Positions 9,546-17,408 of a DNA stretch of 51,036 bases are shown here, piece by piece. The notes below the pieces were generated by a model. It was given only the letters and a program-made list of their open reading frames with translations. It did no database searches and was not told the DNA's origin. The DNA comes from an uncultured Alphaproteobacteria bacterium (GTDB lineage: Bacteria > Pseudomonadota > Alphaproteobacteria > Caulobacterales > Hyphomonadaceae), in the NCBI GenBank assembly GCA_903842595.1, contig CAIMMO010000078.1, positions 1 through 51,036 on the forward strand, written 5' to 3'. The first letter of the stretch is position 1, and each line of letters starts with the position of its first letter. The translations under genes were made by a program, and so were the position numbers.

Positions 9546-10868
9546 CTACTGCTTGTAGACCTTCCCTTTCGCCATGACGAAATCCACCGACTCCAGTTCG
9601 CGAATGTTGGTAAGCGGGTCGCCATTCACGGCGATGATGTCGGCGGATTTTCCCGCCGTGATCGAGCCAATTTCGGCGGTGAGGCTGAAATGGTCGGCTG
9701 CGTTGACCGTGGCGGCCTGGATGGTCTGCAGCGGCGTCATGCCGGCGCCGACCATGAGGGCGAACTCCTGCCCATTGTCGCCGTGAGCGGAGACGCCGGT
9801 GTCGGTGCCGAAGGCGATCTTAACGCCAGCGGCGTGCATGCGGCGGAGCATGTCCTGCATCTTGGGGCCAGCTTCGAGGGCCTTGGCTGCCTGCGCGGGT
9901 TGCAGGAAGGTGTTGGGGCGCTTTGCTTCGCGGGCGACGAAGTCGCCGGCGAGAAGGGTCGGCACGAGATAGGCGCCGTTCTTCTTGTAGAGCTCAGCGG
10001 ATTCGGCGTTGGCGTAGGTGCCGTGTTCGATGGAGTCGCCGCCGGCTTTCAGGAAAGAGTTGATGCCGTCGACCCCGTGGGCGTGGGCAGTCACCTTGCG
10101 GCCCATGGCGTGGGCGGCCTGAACGATGGCGGCAAGCTCAGCGTCGGTGAATTGCTGGCCGAGGCCTGCGGCGGTGTTGGAGAGAACGCCGCCGGTGGCG
10201 GTGATCTTGATGATGTCGGCCCCGTCGCGCACACGTTCGCGGACCGCCCGCGCGCAATCATCGGCGCCTGAGCAGACGCCGGGGCTGCGCAGCATCAGCG
10301 CCATGTCGCGTGGCATGCCGTTGGCGTCGCCATGGCCGCCATGGACGCTGATCGCGCCGGCGGAGGTAATGATGCGCGGGCCGCCGATGACACCTTTGGC
10401 GATGCCGTTGCGCAGGGCGAGGATGGCGTTTGCGTCAGCGCCGAGATCAGCGACGGTGGTGAAGCCGGCTTCGAGCGTTTTCATGGCGTAGCCAGCGCCG
10501 TCGATCGCCTGGTCGGCGCTGGTCTTGATGAACTCGTCGAGGCGTGCGCTGGGCCCTTGCTCGCTGGTGATGTGGACGTGGCTGTCGATCAGGCCCGGGA
10601 GGACGAAGCTGTTCTTGAGGTCGACGAGTTTTGCGCCCGACGGGACGCGCGAATAGCCGTTCGCGATCGAGACGATGCGGCCGTTGCGGACGAGGATGGT
10701 CTGCTGCGTGAGAACCTGACCGGAGGCGGGCTCGGCGAGGACGCGGCCGGCGTGGATGATGGTGTCCTGGGAGGCGGGTTGCTGGGCGGACGCCACAAGC
10801 GTGACCGCACCAGCCGCCAGTGCGAGTGCGCAGCTTGCGAGCAGCGCTTTTCCGGCTGTGATCTTCAT
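9546..10868 (-). CDS. Secreted metal-dependent amidohydrolase (imidazolonepropionase-like / Xaa-Pro dipeptidase subgroup)
   Basis: This 440-residue protein has a Sec signal peptide ending near Ala28 (LVASA-QQ), so it should be periplasmic. The amidohydrolase beta-barrel shows the first metal motif His97-Val-His99 in GLIDSHVHI, further ligand segments VTAHAHG and SIEHGTY, and the terminal catalytic Asp in FGTDTGVSAHG. Related enzymes hydrolyse prolyl dipeptides or cyclic amides. The ATG at 10868 has a strong GGGAGGAAA site. It is the first gene of a two-gene operon with the SDR. Confidence 0.88.
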   Translation of the reverse strand: MKITAGKALLASCALALAAGAVTLVASAQQPASQDTIIHAGRVLAEPASGQVLTQQTILVRNGRIVSIANGYSRVPSGAKLVDLKNSFVLPGLIDSHVHITSEQGPSARLDEFIKTSADQAIDGAGYAMKTLEAGFTTVADLGADANAILALRNGIAKGVIGGPRIITSAGAISVHGGHGDANGMPRDMALMLRSPGVCSGADDCARAVRERVRDGADIIKITATGGVLSNTAAGLGQQFTDAELAAIVQAAHAMGRKVTAHAHGVDGINSFLKAGGDSIEHGTYANAESAELYKKNGAYLVPTLLAGDFVAREAKRPNTFLQPAQAAKALEAGPKMQDMLRRMHAAGVKIAFGTDTGVSAHGDNGQEFALMVGAGMTPLQTIQAATVNAADHFSLTAEIGSITAGKSADIIAVNGDPLTNIRELESVDFVMAKGKVYKQ

Positions 10869-11032
10869 CGATTTCCTCCCGATATCTCGAGATCAGCTAT
10901 CGCTGGCCTTGCCGCCGACGGCAAGCCCGGCGCGGCGACTTTGGCGCGAGCGCCAAGTAGCCCCGTCGCTGGTCGACGTCGGTTGAAAGGAGAGTATGCT
11001 ACCTCTCGTATCAAGTGTGGAGCCTGAAAACA

Positions 11033-11827
11033 ATGAAGGTTGCGGACAAGGTCGTCATCGTCACGGGCGGGGCGAGCGGTATCGGCAAGGCGCTGGTGGA
11101 GCGCTTCCATCGCGAAGGCGCGGCGGCGTTGATCGTCGCCGACATGAATGGTCCAGGGGCCGAGGCGGTTGCGAAATCTGTTGGCGGCATCGCTGTGCAG
11201 GCGGATGTCACGACGGAGGCCGACGTGCAGAAGACTGTGCGAACGGCCGAGGATAAGTTCGGGCGGATCGACCTGTTCTGCTCGAACGCCGGCATCTCGC
11301 GTGCAGATCCGGATAGCGACAATGCGGGCTCTGCTCCGAATGAGCACTGGGAGCTGGCCTGGGGCGTCAATGTGATGGCGCATGTCTATGCGGCGCGTCA
11401 TGCGCTGCCGGGGATGATTGCGCGTAAGTCGGGGTATTTCCTCAACACGGTTTCGGCGGCGGGGCTGCTGAGCCAGATCGGCTCAGCGGTCTATTCGACA
11501 AGCAAACACGCAGCGATCGGTTTCGGCGAGCATCTGGCGATTGCCTCGAAGGAGAACGGGATCGGCGTGTCGCTCTTATGTCCGCAGGCGGTCGATACGC
11601 CTATGCTGGGCGGGGCGGCGGGATCGCAGAATGTGGATGGGGTGCTGTCGCCGGATGATGTGGCGGGCGCTGTGGTGAAGGGGCTGGAGGCCGAGAGTTT
11701 CCTCATCCTGCCGCACGAGCAGGTGACGACCTACATGCAGCGCAAGACGGGCGATTATGATCGGTGGATTCGCGGAATGGTGCGGTTGCGCCGCGGCGTG
11801 ATTGATGGGGCGAAGGGCGCGCGCTGA
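11033..11827 (+). CDS. SDR family oxidoreductase
   Basis: A short-chain dehydrogenase of about 264 residues. Visible motifs are TGGASGIG near residue 12, SNAGIS near residue 87, and Ser/Tyr-x-x-x-Lys in NTVSAAGLL...YSTSKHA. The start is the ATG at 11033 giving MKVADKVVIVTGG; an in-frame GTG at 11015 would add six residues that contain the likely GGAG ribosome binding site. It is divergent from the amidohydrolase/SDR operon across about 160 bases and ends in a strong terminator. The substrate is unknown; this branch often acts on alcohols, steroids or acyl chains. Confidence 0.85.
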   Translation: MKVADKVVIVTGGASGIGKALVERFHREGAAALIVADMNGPGAEAVAKSVGGIAVQADVTTEADVQKTVRTAEDKFGRIDLFCSNAGISRADPDSDNAGSAPNEHWELAWGVNVMAHVYAARHALPGMIARKSGYFLNTVSAAGLLSQIGSAVYSTSKHAAIGFGEHLAIASKENGIGVSLLCPQAVDTPMLGGAAGSQNVDGVLSPDDVAGAVVKGLEAESFLILPHEQVTTYMQRKTGDYDRWIRGMVRLRRGVIDGAKGAR

Positions 11828-11834
11828 TAAAAAT

Positions 11835-11866
11835 GCGCCCCTTCTCCGGATAGAGAGAAGGGGCGC
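11835..11866 (+). terminator. Strong hairpin terminator after SDR
   Basis: GCGCCCCTTCTC pairs perfectly with GAGAAGGGGCGC around an 8-base loop, seven bases after the SDR stop. No long T-run follows on the plus strand; the AAAAA before the stem would give one on the minus strand. It may therefore also stop transcripts arriving from the TonB-like gene. Confidence 0.75.
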
Positions 11867-11912
11867 GAGAATGGCCGAGCCGGAACGTGGGGCGTCCTGG
11901 CGGTCCGGCCCA

Positions 11913-11933
11913 CCTCGCCTTACTGGGGCGAGG
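11913..11933 (-). terminator. Second hairpin, downstream of the TonB-like gene
   Basis: CCTCGCC and GGCGAGG form a 7-base stem just beyond the minus-strand stop codon at 11943. There is no clear T-run, so the terminator role is tentative. Confidence 0.4.
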
Positions 11934-11942
11934 CTAGGGGGT

Positions 11943-12584
11943 TCAGCGGTTGAGCTTCCACTCATAGTCGACGCCGTGGCCGCACACCGGCTGCGGAACG
12001 CCATCGACTTTCGCTGGCATGAACTTTCGGTCGCGCACCCAGCTGAGGGCTGTGCGGTCGAGAACGGGATGGCTGCTGCTGCCAGCCAGCGTGGCGGATG
12101 TGACGCGGCCGTTTGCATCGAGGCAGACTTCGAGGCGCGTGACACCCTCATTGCCCTTGCGCATTTCAGCGGCGGGATAAAGCGGAGAGGCGGCAGGCAG
12201 CATTTTCGCAGCCGTACGGACGGGCGCGCGGGCCGGCGCGACGTTGGCTTCAGGGCCGGCCTTTCCCCGGTACGGAGGTTGAGGATCGGGGGAGGCGTAC
12301 TGCGCGTCTTCCGGAACGAACGTCGGGACATCGATGTCGATGGGGTCACGAGCGGTCGTAAGGTCCGTTTGCGTGTCCAGGGTCCTGGCATCGGTGAGCG
12401 GCGGTTCGGCCGCGGCAGGATCCGGTAGTGCGACGTAGGTGATTGGGTCGGGGATCAGCCGGTTGATATTGACGCCCATGCCGTTAGCGAAGACGTAGCC
12501 CATCGCAAGCGTGAGGGCCGTCGCCGACACCAGACCCGTGAGACGGGTTGATGAAAGCGCGTGTTCTCTCATGGCTCCCGACAT
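11943..12584 (-). CDS. TonB-like energy-transducer family protein
   Basis: A 213-residue single-pass protein. A hydrophobic segment near residues 16-34 is followed by a Pro/Asp-rich periplasmic linker. The C-terminal TonB fold (about 140-213) has VTRLEVCLDANGRV, the conserved LDRTAL segment and RKFMPAKVDG. Two cysteines, in VCLD and VCGH, could form a disulfide. The start at 12584 has GGAGGT four bases upstream. It follows the M56 peptidase by about 50 bases on the same strand, which places it in the BlaI-controlled operon. It may transmit or sense periplasmic status rather than energise an outer-membrane receptor; no ExbB/ExbD is nearby. Confidence 0.75.
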   Translation of the reverse strand: MSGAMREHALSSTRLTGLVSATALTLAMGYVFANGMGVNINRLIPDPITYVALPDPAAAEPPLTDARTLDTQTDLTTARDPIDIDVPTFVPEDAQYASPDPQPPYRGKAGPEANVAPARAPVRTAAKMLPAASPLYPAAEMRKGNEGVTRLEVCLDANGRVTSATLAGSSSHPVLDRTALSWVRDRKFMPAKVDGVPQPVCGHGVDYEWKLNR

Positions 12585-12634
12585 GGAGACCTCCGTTGGA
12601 CATGAACGCGGACTAGACGGGAAGGCGGCGGCTT

Positions 12635-13843
12635 CTATGGCGGCGTGGCAGGTTCGGTGATGTGCAGCGTTACCTGCTGGTTGCAGACGGAGATGGCTTC
12701 GCCCCCGCGGCTGGCGGGCGTGAAGCGAGCCGATTCGAGGGAGCGGAGCGTCGCGGCGTCGATGTCGGCGTCGCCGGATGAGATGGTGAGGGCGATGCTT
12801 TCGACGCGGCCCGTTGCAGACACGCAGAGACCGGCAGTGACCTGCGCATCACCGCTCCAGTGTAGCGGGACGGCGGGGGCCTTGAACGCGGCGGCGATAA
12901 GCTGCGGCCTTGAATGGCTGGCCGTGGAGCGCCCATTGCGATCGAGCGGTTCGAACGGGACGAGGACGTCGGCGGTTTCGCGGAAGATAGTCCGCTCGGG
13001 CTGGGCAGCCCAGGCAGCGACGCCGGCGACTGTGGTCAGCGTCATCACGATGGCGGCGGCGGCGACACTGCGGCGGCGCGAGATCGGCGCGCGGGCGATT
13101 TCGCTTATGCGCTGGGTGAGCGGGTGTTGCGACTCGGCGGGCCAGTAGCAGCCGACCGGGAGTTGCCGCGTGGCGAGATGAGTCTTCAGCAGCGTTTCGG
13201 CGTACTGACGGCGGACGCGGGGCCGGCGCGCGATCACCTCGGCATCGCAGGACATTTCCTGGTCAATGCACATGGCGTTTGCGCCGACATGGACCAGGGG
13301 GTTGAACCAGAAGAGGCAGCGCAGGAGCGCCACGACCGCGTTGATGCGGGCGTCGGCACGGTCGATGTGGACCTGCTCGTGCGTGAGGATCAGCTTGCGC
13401 TCGTCATGGCTGAAGCGGCCGACGAAATCGTCGGGCGTGACGATCCGCGGGTGGCGGAAGCCGACTATGGCGGGGCCTGCTAGGCCAAGATCGGCGTCGC
13501 GCAGGAAGGCGCGCTGGCGGCGAATGAGCAGCAGGGCGAGGGCCACGGCGCCGGCAAGCCAGGCGGCCGAGATGGCGACGGGCTGCCAGGATGCTGCCGC
13601 GTCGGCCTGCATGTGGGCGAGGCTGGCGGGCAGGCCGCCAATCAGGAACTCTGTGACAAGGGTTTCGGTCGTGCGCTCCGGCAGCAAAGTCGCGAGCATG
13701 GCGACCGGTACCATCGACCAGAGGGCGTAGGCGGCGTGCGGTCCGAATGCGCGGGTGACGTGTGCGCGGGCGAGCAGGACAAAAAGGATGGCGGCGGCGG
13801 CCGCGACGTTGAGTTCGATCAGCGTGGTCAGGAGGCCGCTCAT
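12635..13843 (-). CDS. BlaR1-type M56 membrane metallopeptidase fused to a TonB C-terminal domain
   Basis: A 402-residue membrane protein. Transmembrane segments fall near residues 8-28, 36-56, 90-108 and about 260-280. The cytoplasmic zinc peptidase site is His155-Glu-Gln-Val-His159, with downstream SCDAEVI as a likely third-ligand region. After the last membrane segment the sensor is not a beta-lactam-binding domain: residues 325-398 look like a TonB C-terminal fold (TAGLCVSATGRVESI...ARFTPASRGGEAIS). In BlaR1 systems the peptidase cuts the BlaI repressor on signal, and that role is inferred here. Its ATG overlaps the blaI stop in an ATGA, so translation is coupled. Confidence 0.85.
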   Translation of the reverse strand: MSGLLTTLIELNVAAAAAILFVLLARAHVTRAFGPHAAYALWSMVPVAMLATLLPERTTETLVTEFLIGGLPASLAHMQADAAASWQPVAISAAWLAGAVALALLLIRRQRAFLRDADLGLAGPAIVGFRHPRIVTPDDFVGRFSHDERKLILTHEQVHIDRADARINAVVALLRCLFWFNPLVHVGANAMCIDQEMSCDAEVIARRPRVRRQYAETLLKTHLATRQLPVGCYWPAESQHPLTQRISEIARAPISRRRSVAAAAIVMTLTTVAGVAAWAAQPERTIFRETADVLVPFEPLDRNGRSTASHSRPQLIAAAFKAPAVPLHWSGDAQVTAGLCVSATGRVESIALTISSGDADIDAATLRSLESARFTPASRGGEAISVCNQQVTLHITEPATPP

Positions 13844-14214
13844 TTCTTGTCCTCCTCGATCTTCGCAATCAGGGCCTTCAGCTGTTTGAGGTCGCGCGCT
13901 GAAAGTTTGCGGTGCTCGGCAAAGTGAGCCACCAGCGGGGCGACCTCGCCCTTGAAGAGCCGATCGAGCAGGCCCTGGCTTTCCGACTGCACGTACTGGG
14001 CGCGGGCGACGAGCGGCCGGTAGAAGTAGCCCTCACTCTCACGGGCGCCGGCGATGGCGTTCTTTTTGAGCAGGCGGGTGACCAGCGTCTTGACCGTGGC
14101 AGGGGCCCAGCCATTGTCCGGGCCGACAGCCGAGAAAATCTGGTCGGCGGTGAGCGGGGATTTCCGCCACAGCGCTTCCATGATGCGGCTTTCGGCGTCG
14201 GAGATCTGCGTCAT
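13840..14214 (-). CDS. blaI: BlaI/MecI/CopY-family transcriptional repressor
   Basis: This 124-residue winged-helix repressor starts MTQISDAESRIMEALWRKS. The recognition helix region is PATVKTLVTRLLKKNAI and is followed by the typical YFYRPLVARAQY dimerisation segment. The family binds operators as a dimer and is released by proteolysis by an M56 membrane peptidase. That partner is the next gene, overlapping by four bases. The promoter region contains an inverted-repeat array, suggesting autoregulation. The ATG at 14214 is chosen by homology to the family N-terminus. What the system senses is not known; beta-lactam response is only one possibility. Confidence 0.9.
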   Translation of the reverse strand: MTQISDAESRIMEALWRKSPLTADQIFSAVGPDNGWAPATVKTLVTRLLKKNAIAGARESEGYFYRPLVARAQYVQSESQGLLDRLFKGEVAPLVAHFAEHRKLSARDLKQLKALIAKIEEDKK

Positions 14215-14222
14215 GGTACACC

Positions 14223-14253
14223 TGTAATCTGATGCGAGATTATCGATGTAATC
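14223..14253 (-). promoter_or_regulatory. Probable BlaI operator upstream of blaI
   Basis: TAATCT (14225-14230) and AGATTA (14237-14242) are perfect inverted halves. GATTA (14238-14242) also pairs with TAATC (14249-14253), giving two overlapping dyads nine bases before the blaI start. The element repeats TGTAATC twice. This resembles the TACA/TGTA-centred operators of the family; binding is inferred from position. Confidence 0.6.
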
Positions 14254-14529
14254 CGACCTGTCAATGGCGAGACTTTGTCGTTTCCGGGAATTGCTGCGGT
14301 GCGGGAGGGCCCCTGGGAGAGGACTCGGGGTGCTTGACGATCGACGTGTCTCCGGGCGATACCGCGCGCCTTCTCCGATCCAGGGGAGTGATGGATGCCA
14401 TTCGAGATTGTCTCTGCCTCGTGAGCCGTAGCTGACCCCTTCGGGGATCAATGGCTGCCGCTCGCGCTGAACGACCCGCCAGCCTCACGGCCGCGGGCGC
14501 ATCCCACGTTCAGACAAGGCAATACTCCC

Positions 14530-14787
14530 TTGAACATCTCGAAAAACGAGCAGCGCACGCTGCACGCGCTCGCGCAGGGCGGGCGCATTCTGCAAATCAA
14601 GGACGACCGCGGCGACATCATCGCTGTTGACTGCATCACGCGTGATGGATGGCGGCTGGCGGATTGCACGCCTGGCGTCTTCCGAAAGCTACGGAAGCGG
14701 CGGCTGATCCGCAGCGAAGGCGGCGGGCCCTATCGCGTGACGCGTGGGGGGCTGGCTGCCGTGCGAGCGCAGGTCGACAACCGTTAG
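14530..14787 (+). CDS. yjhX: YjhX family protein (UPF0386; TopAI-type toxin homologue)
   Basis: An 85-residue protein whose full length matches the UPF0386 pattern: it begins [20 protein letters not shown] and ends [12 protein letters not shown]. The E. coli member, YjhX/TopAI, inhibits topoisomerase I and is neutralised by YjhQ, a GNAT-like partner. No acetyltransferase-like antitoxin gene is adjacent here, so it is an orphan in this window. It uses a TTG start, supported by family length, with only an AAGG-like site upstream. Toxicity in this host is not established, and chromosomal orphans may be regulatory or silent. Confidence 0.8.
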   Translation: MNISKNEQRTLHALAQGGRILQIKDDRGDIIAVDCITRDGWRLADCTPGVFRKLRKRRLIRSEGGGPYRVTRGGLAAVRAQVDNR

Positions 14788-14928
14788 GCCGGGATGGGGA
14801 CGGGCGCCTCGCGATGCGTCGCGGGTGCGCCTGTCCTCTTGTTTCCGTTTGCGCGCATCGCATTTCGGCTTGGCGGGCCGCGCCGTCATCGGCATGAAGG
14901 GCGGGTGGACAATCGATGCGTGAGTTGA

Positions 14929-15369
14929 ATGACGGACATGAGCACTGAGGCCCCGCCGCGCCGCCGCTACAAACCGGGAGACTTCGACCTGAAGGTGAAG
15001 CGCGCAAGCGCCGGGCTGGGGCTGTTTGCGGCCTCGCCCATTCCGAAGGGCGCCTGCGTGATCGAGTATACGGGCACGCCGATCACGCGCGAGCAGATGT
15101 ACACGAGCAATTCGCGTTATCTGTTCGAGATCAGCTCGCGCAAGACGATCGACGGTAGCCCGCGCTGGAACACGGCCCGCTACATCAACCATTCCTGCCG
15201 GCCCAATTGTGAGATCGAGATCTACAAGGGCCGGGTGTGGATCTTCGCGCGTCGCAATATCAAGCCCGGCGAGGAACTCGGGTACGACTATGGCGAGGCG
15301 TACGTTGAGGCGTATCTCTCGGGCAAGTGCCTGTGTGCTGCATGCGCGCCGAAAGCAAAGGCGGCTTAG
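14929..15369 (+). CDS. SET-domain protein-lysine N-methyltransferase (small bacterial type)
   Basis: A 146-residue stand-alone SET domain. The cofactor and active-site motifs are complete: GLGLFAASPIPKG near residues 29-41, YINHSCRPNCE at 85-95, and GEELGYDYGE at 114-123 with the catalytic Tyr. The C-terminus keeps a post-SET-like cysteine cluster, Cys134-x-Cys136-x-x-Cys139, that could bind zinc with Cys90. It should methylate a lysine on a cytosolic protein using S-adenosylmethionine; the target is unknown. It lies 141 bases after the YjhX gene on the same strand. A palindrome follows the stop codon directly. Confidence 0.87.
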   Translation: MTDMSTEAPPRRRYKPGDFDLKVKRASAGLGLFAASPIPKGACVIEYTGTPITREQMYTSNSRYLFEISSRKTIDGSPRWNTARYINHSCRPNCEIEIYKGRVWIFARRNIKPGEELGYDYGEAYVEAYLSGKCLCAACAPKAKAA

Positions 15370-15372
15370 GGA

Positions 15373-15388
15373 TCGGGCTATAGCCCGA
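15373..15388. terminator. 16-base perfect palindrome after the SET gene
   Basis: TCGGGCTATAGCCCGA starts three bases after the SET stop codon. It can form a short stem but has no T-run on the plus strand. It may act as a weak terminator or a protein-binding site. Confidence 0.4.
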
Positions 15389-15397
15389 GTGCCCATC

Positions 15398-15452
15398 CCG
15401 CCCTCGTGGTTCGACGGGTGGCCGTTGCGCCGCTTGCTCACCATCAGGGCGG
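15398..15452. repeat. REP-like palindromic element between convergent genes
   Basis: GCCCTCGTGGT (15400-15410) pairs with ACCATCAGGGC (15440-15450) with one C-C mismatch and one G-T pair, with CC/GG extension. The CCCTCGTGGTTCGA arm is of a kind often scattered between genes in alphaproteobacteria. It shares the CCGCCCTCGT arm with the element at 8740-8795. Confidence 0.6.
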
Positions 15453-15535
15453 AGGCAGCCATTGTGAGCAGCGCGCGCATTGCGGGACCGTGGAACCTGG
15501 GGGGCTCGGGATTTCCGAATTTTTGGATTGCGAAC

Positions 15536-16594
15536 CTAGATCCCGCCGCCCGAGATCGAGAATTTGCGGCGCGTGCCGAGGAGCTTTTGCGCTTCGCCAA
15601 TCGCTTGAGCGGCGGACTCGGCAAGCTTGAGGCGGGGTTCGGAGCGGAGGGCTTCGAGAGCTTCGGTGAGGTGGGCGATGCCTTCGCGCAGCATCACGGG
15701 GTCGAAGCGCTTTTCCGCTTTGAGACGGAGCGCGCGGCCGAGCGTGATGTTGGCGGCGATCCAGCGGTCGGGCGCAGCGGAACGGTTGATCTCGGATAGC
15801 GTTGCGCGCGCGATTTCGACCGAGCGGTCGATCCATGCGTCATTGCCTGAGAAGGCGAGTTGGAGCGCGCCGGCGGATGAGTCATCTACCATCTCGGCGA
15901 GCAGAGCCTGATCGGCACGCGGGCGCTGGTGAAGGATGGAGAGGACCGACTCCACGACGGGCTGCAGCCGCTCTGGCCGGAAGTCCTGCGGGCGGCCGAG
16001 GGCGGGGCGATACTGTTTCGCAGCGGCATAGGCCGTGGCGCGTGCAAGCGCCTCGTTCCATGACGGCTTTTCCTTCGGCATGGCCAAGGTGATGGGCTGG
16101 CGCGGCGGATCGAACGTGTTGGACGGGCGGGCGAGGATACGGGCGACGCCCTTCGCTCCCTTGGGCTCTTCGGCCCAGAGGATGAGATCTGCTTCGGTGC
16201 GCTTCATCAGAAGGTGCGCTTGCTCGTCGCCGTCGATATTGCCTGGCCAGGCTATTATGCGGAACGGGCCACCGAACATGTAGTCCTTGAGATAGGAATC
16301 GGCTGACCGGCGCAGGAAGGCGGAGATTGCCTTGCGGCGGCGGCCGCCGCCACGCACGACGATGACGCGCGCGCCGACTTCGTCATCACGACGGATTTTC
16401 GCGGCCATGCCGCTCCGGCGCATCGCGAAGATCGCACGGATGGTCCAGACCAGCAGGACGACAAGGGCGATGACGCCGACGGCGGCCGCGAGAAGCACGC
16501 CAATGCCGGCAAGCAAGGGCGAGCCTGCGAGGGACTGTTCAAGTCCCGTCCAGGCGTCGGACAGCGATTTCAGAATGCTCGTGAGAAAGTCCAT
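15536..16594 (-). CDS. Hypothetical membrane-anchored protein with helical repeat-like C-terminus
   Basis: A 352-residue protein I do not recognise by name. A strong transmembrane helix at about residues 26-52 is followed by a basic stretch (MRRSGMAAKIRRDDE). A soluble domain then contains the short glycine/arginine turn VVRGGGRRRKAI. The second half is helical and Ala/Leu-rich and resembles tetratricopeptide-type repeats, for example ALARATAYAAAKQYRPAL and TLGRALRLKAEKRFDP. Topology suggests a cytosolic domain tethered to the inner membrane, which would fit a scaffold. It stands alone, convergent with the SET gene. Confidence 0.65.
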   Translation of the reverse strand: MDFLTSILKSLSDAWTGLEQSLAGSPLLAGIGVLLAAAVGVIALVVLLVWTIRAIFAMRRSGMAAKIRRDDEVGARVIVVRGGGRRRKAISAFLRRSADSYLKDYMFGGPFRIIAWPGNIDGDEQAHLLMKRTEADLILWAEEPKGAKGVARILARPSNTFDPPRQPITLAMPKEKPSWNEALARATAYAAAKQYRPALGRPQDFRPERLQPVVESVLSILHQRPRADQALLAEMVDDSSAGALQLAFSGNDAWIDRSVEIARATLSEINRSAAPDRWIAANITLGRALRLKAEKRFDPVMLREGIAHLTEALEALRSEPRLKLAESAAQAIGEAQKLLGTRRKFSISGGGI

Positions 16595-16750
16595 CGACCG
16601 GTCCTGCCGCGTCCACCGTGCGGCTCTGCAGCGTTAATATCTACGGGCGTCGCAATTTCCGCGCAACGGCTGCTGGCGCCACACCTGACGAGAGAATGTG
16701 CTTACCGGCCTGTCATGCTGTGAGCTGGGGACGACGAAACGCATGGTTAA

Positions 16751-16827
16751 TGGCGACCCCGGCAGGATTCGAACCTGCGACCTCCGGTTTAGGAAACCGA
16801 TGCTCTATCCTGCTGAGCTACGGAGTC
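16751..16827 (-). tRNA. tRNA-Arg (anticodon CCT)
   Basis: Read on the minus strand, the acceptor arm GACTCCG pairs with CGGGGTC. The anticodon arm TCGGT-TTCCTAA-ACCGG gives CCT, the T-arm has TTCGAAT, and CCA is encoded. This serves AGG codons, rare in a high-GC genome. Confidence 0.97.
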
Positions 16828-16839
16828 GGCGGGGGCGTT

Positions 16840-17369
16840 ATGCCTGCAAACACGCCGGTTCGCCAGCGTGGTTGGCGGGCTGAGCGGGCCGATCCTGTGC
16901 TTGCTCACGAAGGGCGGATAGCGGTGGATTTCGACGTGGTGCGGGCAGCGGGCGCGTGGTCGCGGCGCACGCTGCCAATGGCCTGCCTCGGTGGGCTGTT
17001 TGCAGGCTGCACGGCTGAACCGGACCCGGTCGAGCGCGAGGCGGGGCGAACTGCGCGAATTCCCGACGCTGATTCGCTGGCGCTCGACACCGGGCTGCGG
17101 GGGCGGCTGGCGGAGGTGGAGGCGCCGGCCGCCGGCCGCCGGTCATGGTGATTGTCGGGTGAGCCCCTGGGGCGGGTGCAGCGCGGGCAGTGCCTGAGCG
17201 CGAGGCGCTCGGGCGGCGGGCGCGGTTCTGGCAAGGCGGGTTGTCACGCGAGCGGTTGGGTGTCGCCGGGAAGCTGCGTGTGCGCGGGAGGATCGCCACG
17301 CGGCCGGTGCAGGCGGGCGGCGATCCGGTGATCCACGTGACGCACTGGGCGCAGGGGGAGGTGGTCTGA
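16840..17369 (+). pseudogene. Degenerate reading frame next to tRNA-Arg, possible SNase-like lipoprotein remnant
   Basis: No single frame spans this region. One frame from 16840 has a lipoprotein-like LGGLFAGCTAEPD, then ARIPDADSLALDTGLRGRL and AEVEAP, which recalls the DGDT...VRLAEIDAP start of staphylococcal-nuclease-type domains. It stops near 17151. A second frame from 17163 to 17369 continues with PEREALGRRARFWQGGLSRER and ends in WAQGEVV. At least one frameshift separates them. The SNase assignment is tentative and rests on short motif resemblance. Its place beside a tRNA would suit a decayed insertion. Confidence 0.35.
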
Positions 17370-17408
17370 CTTCAGCGGCGCGAGCATATCCTGCTCGGCT
17401 CGCTCACC

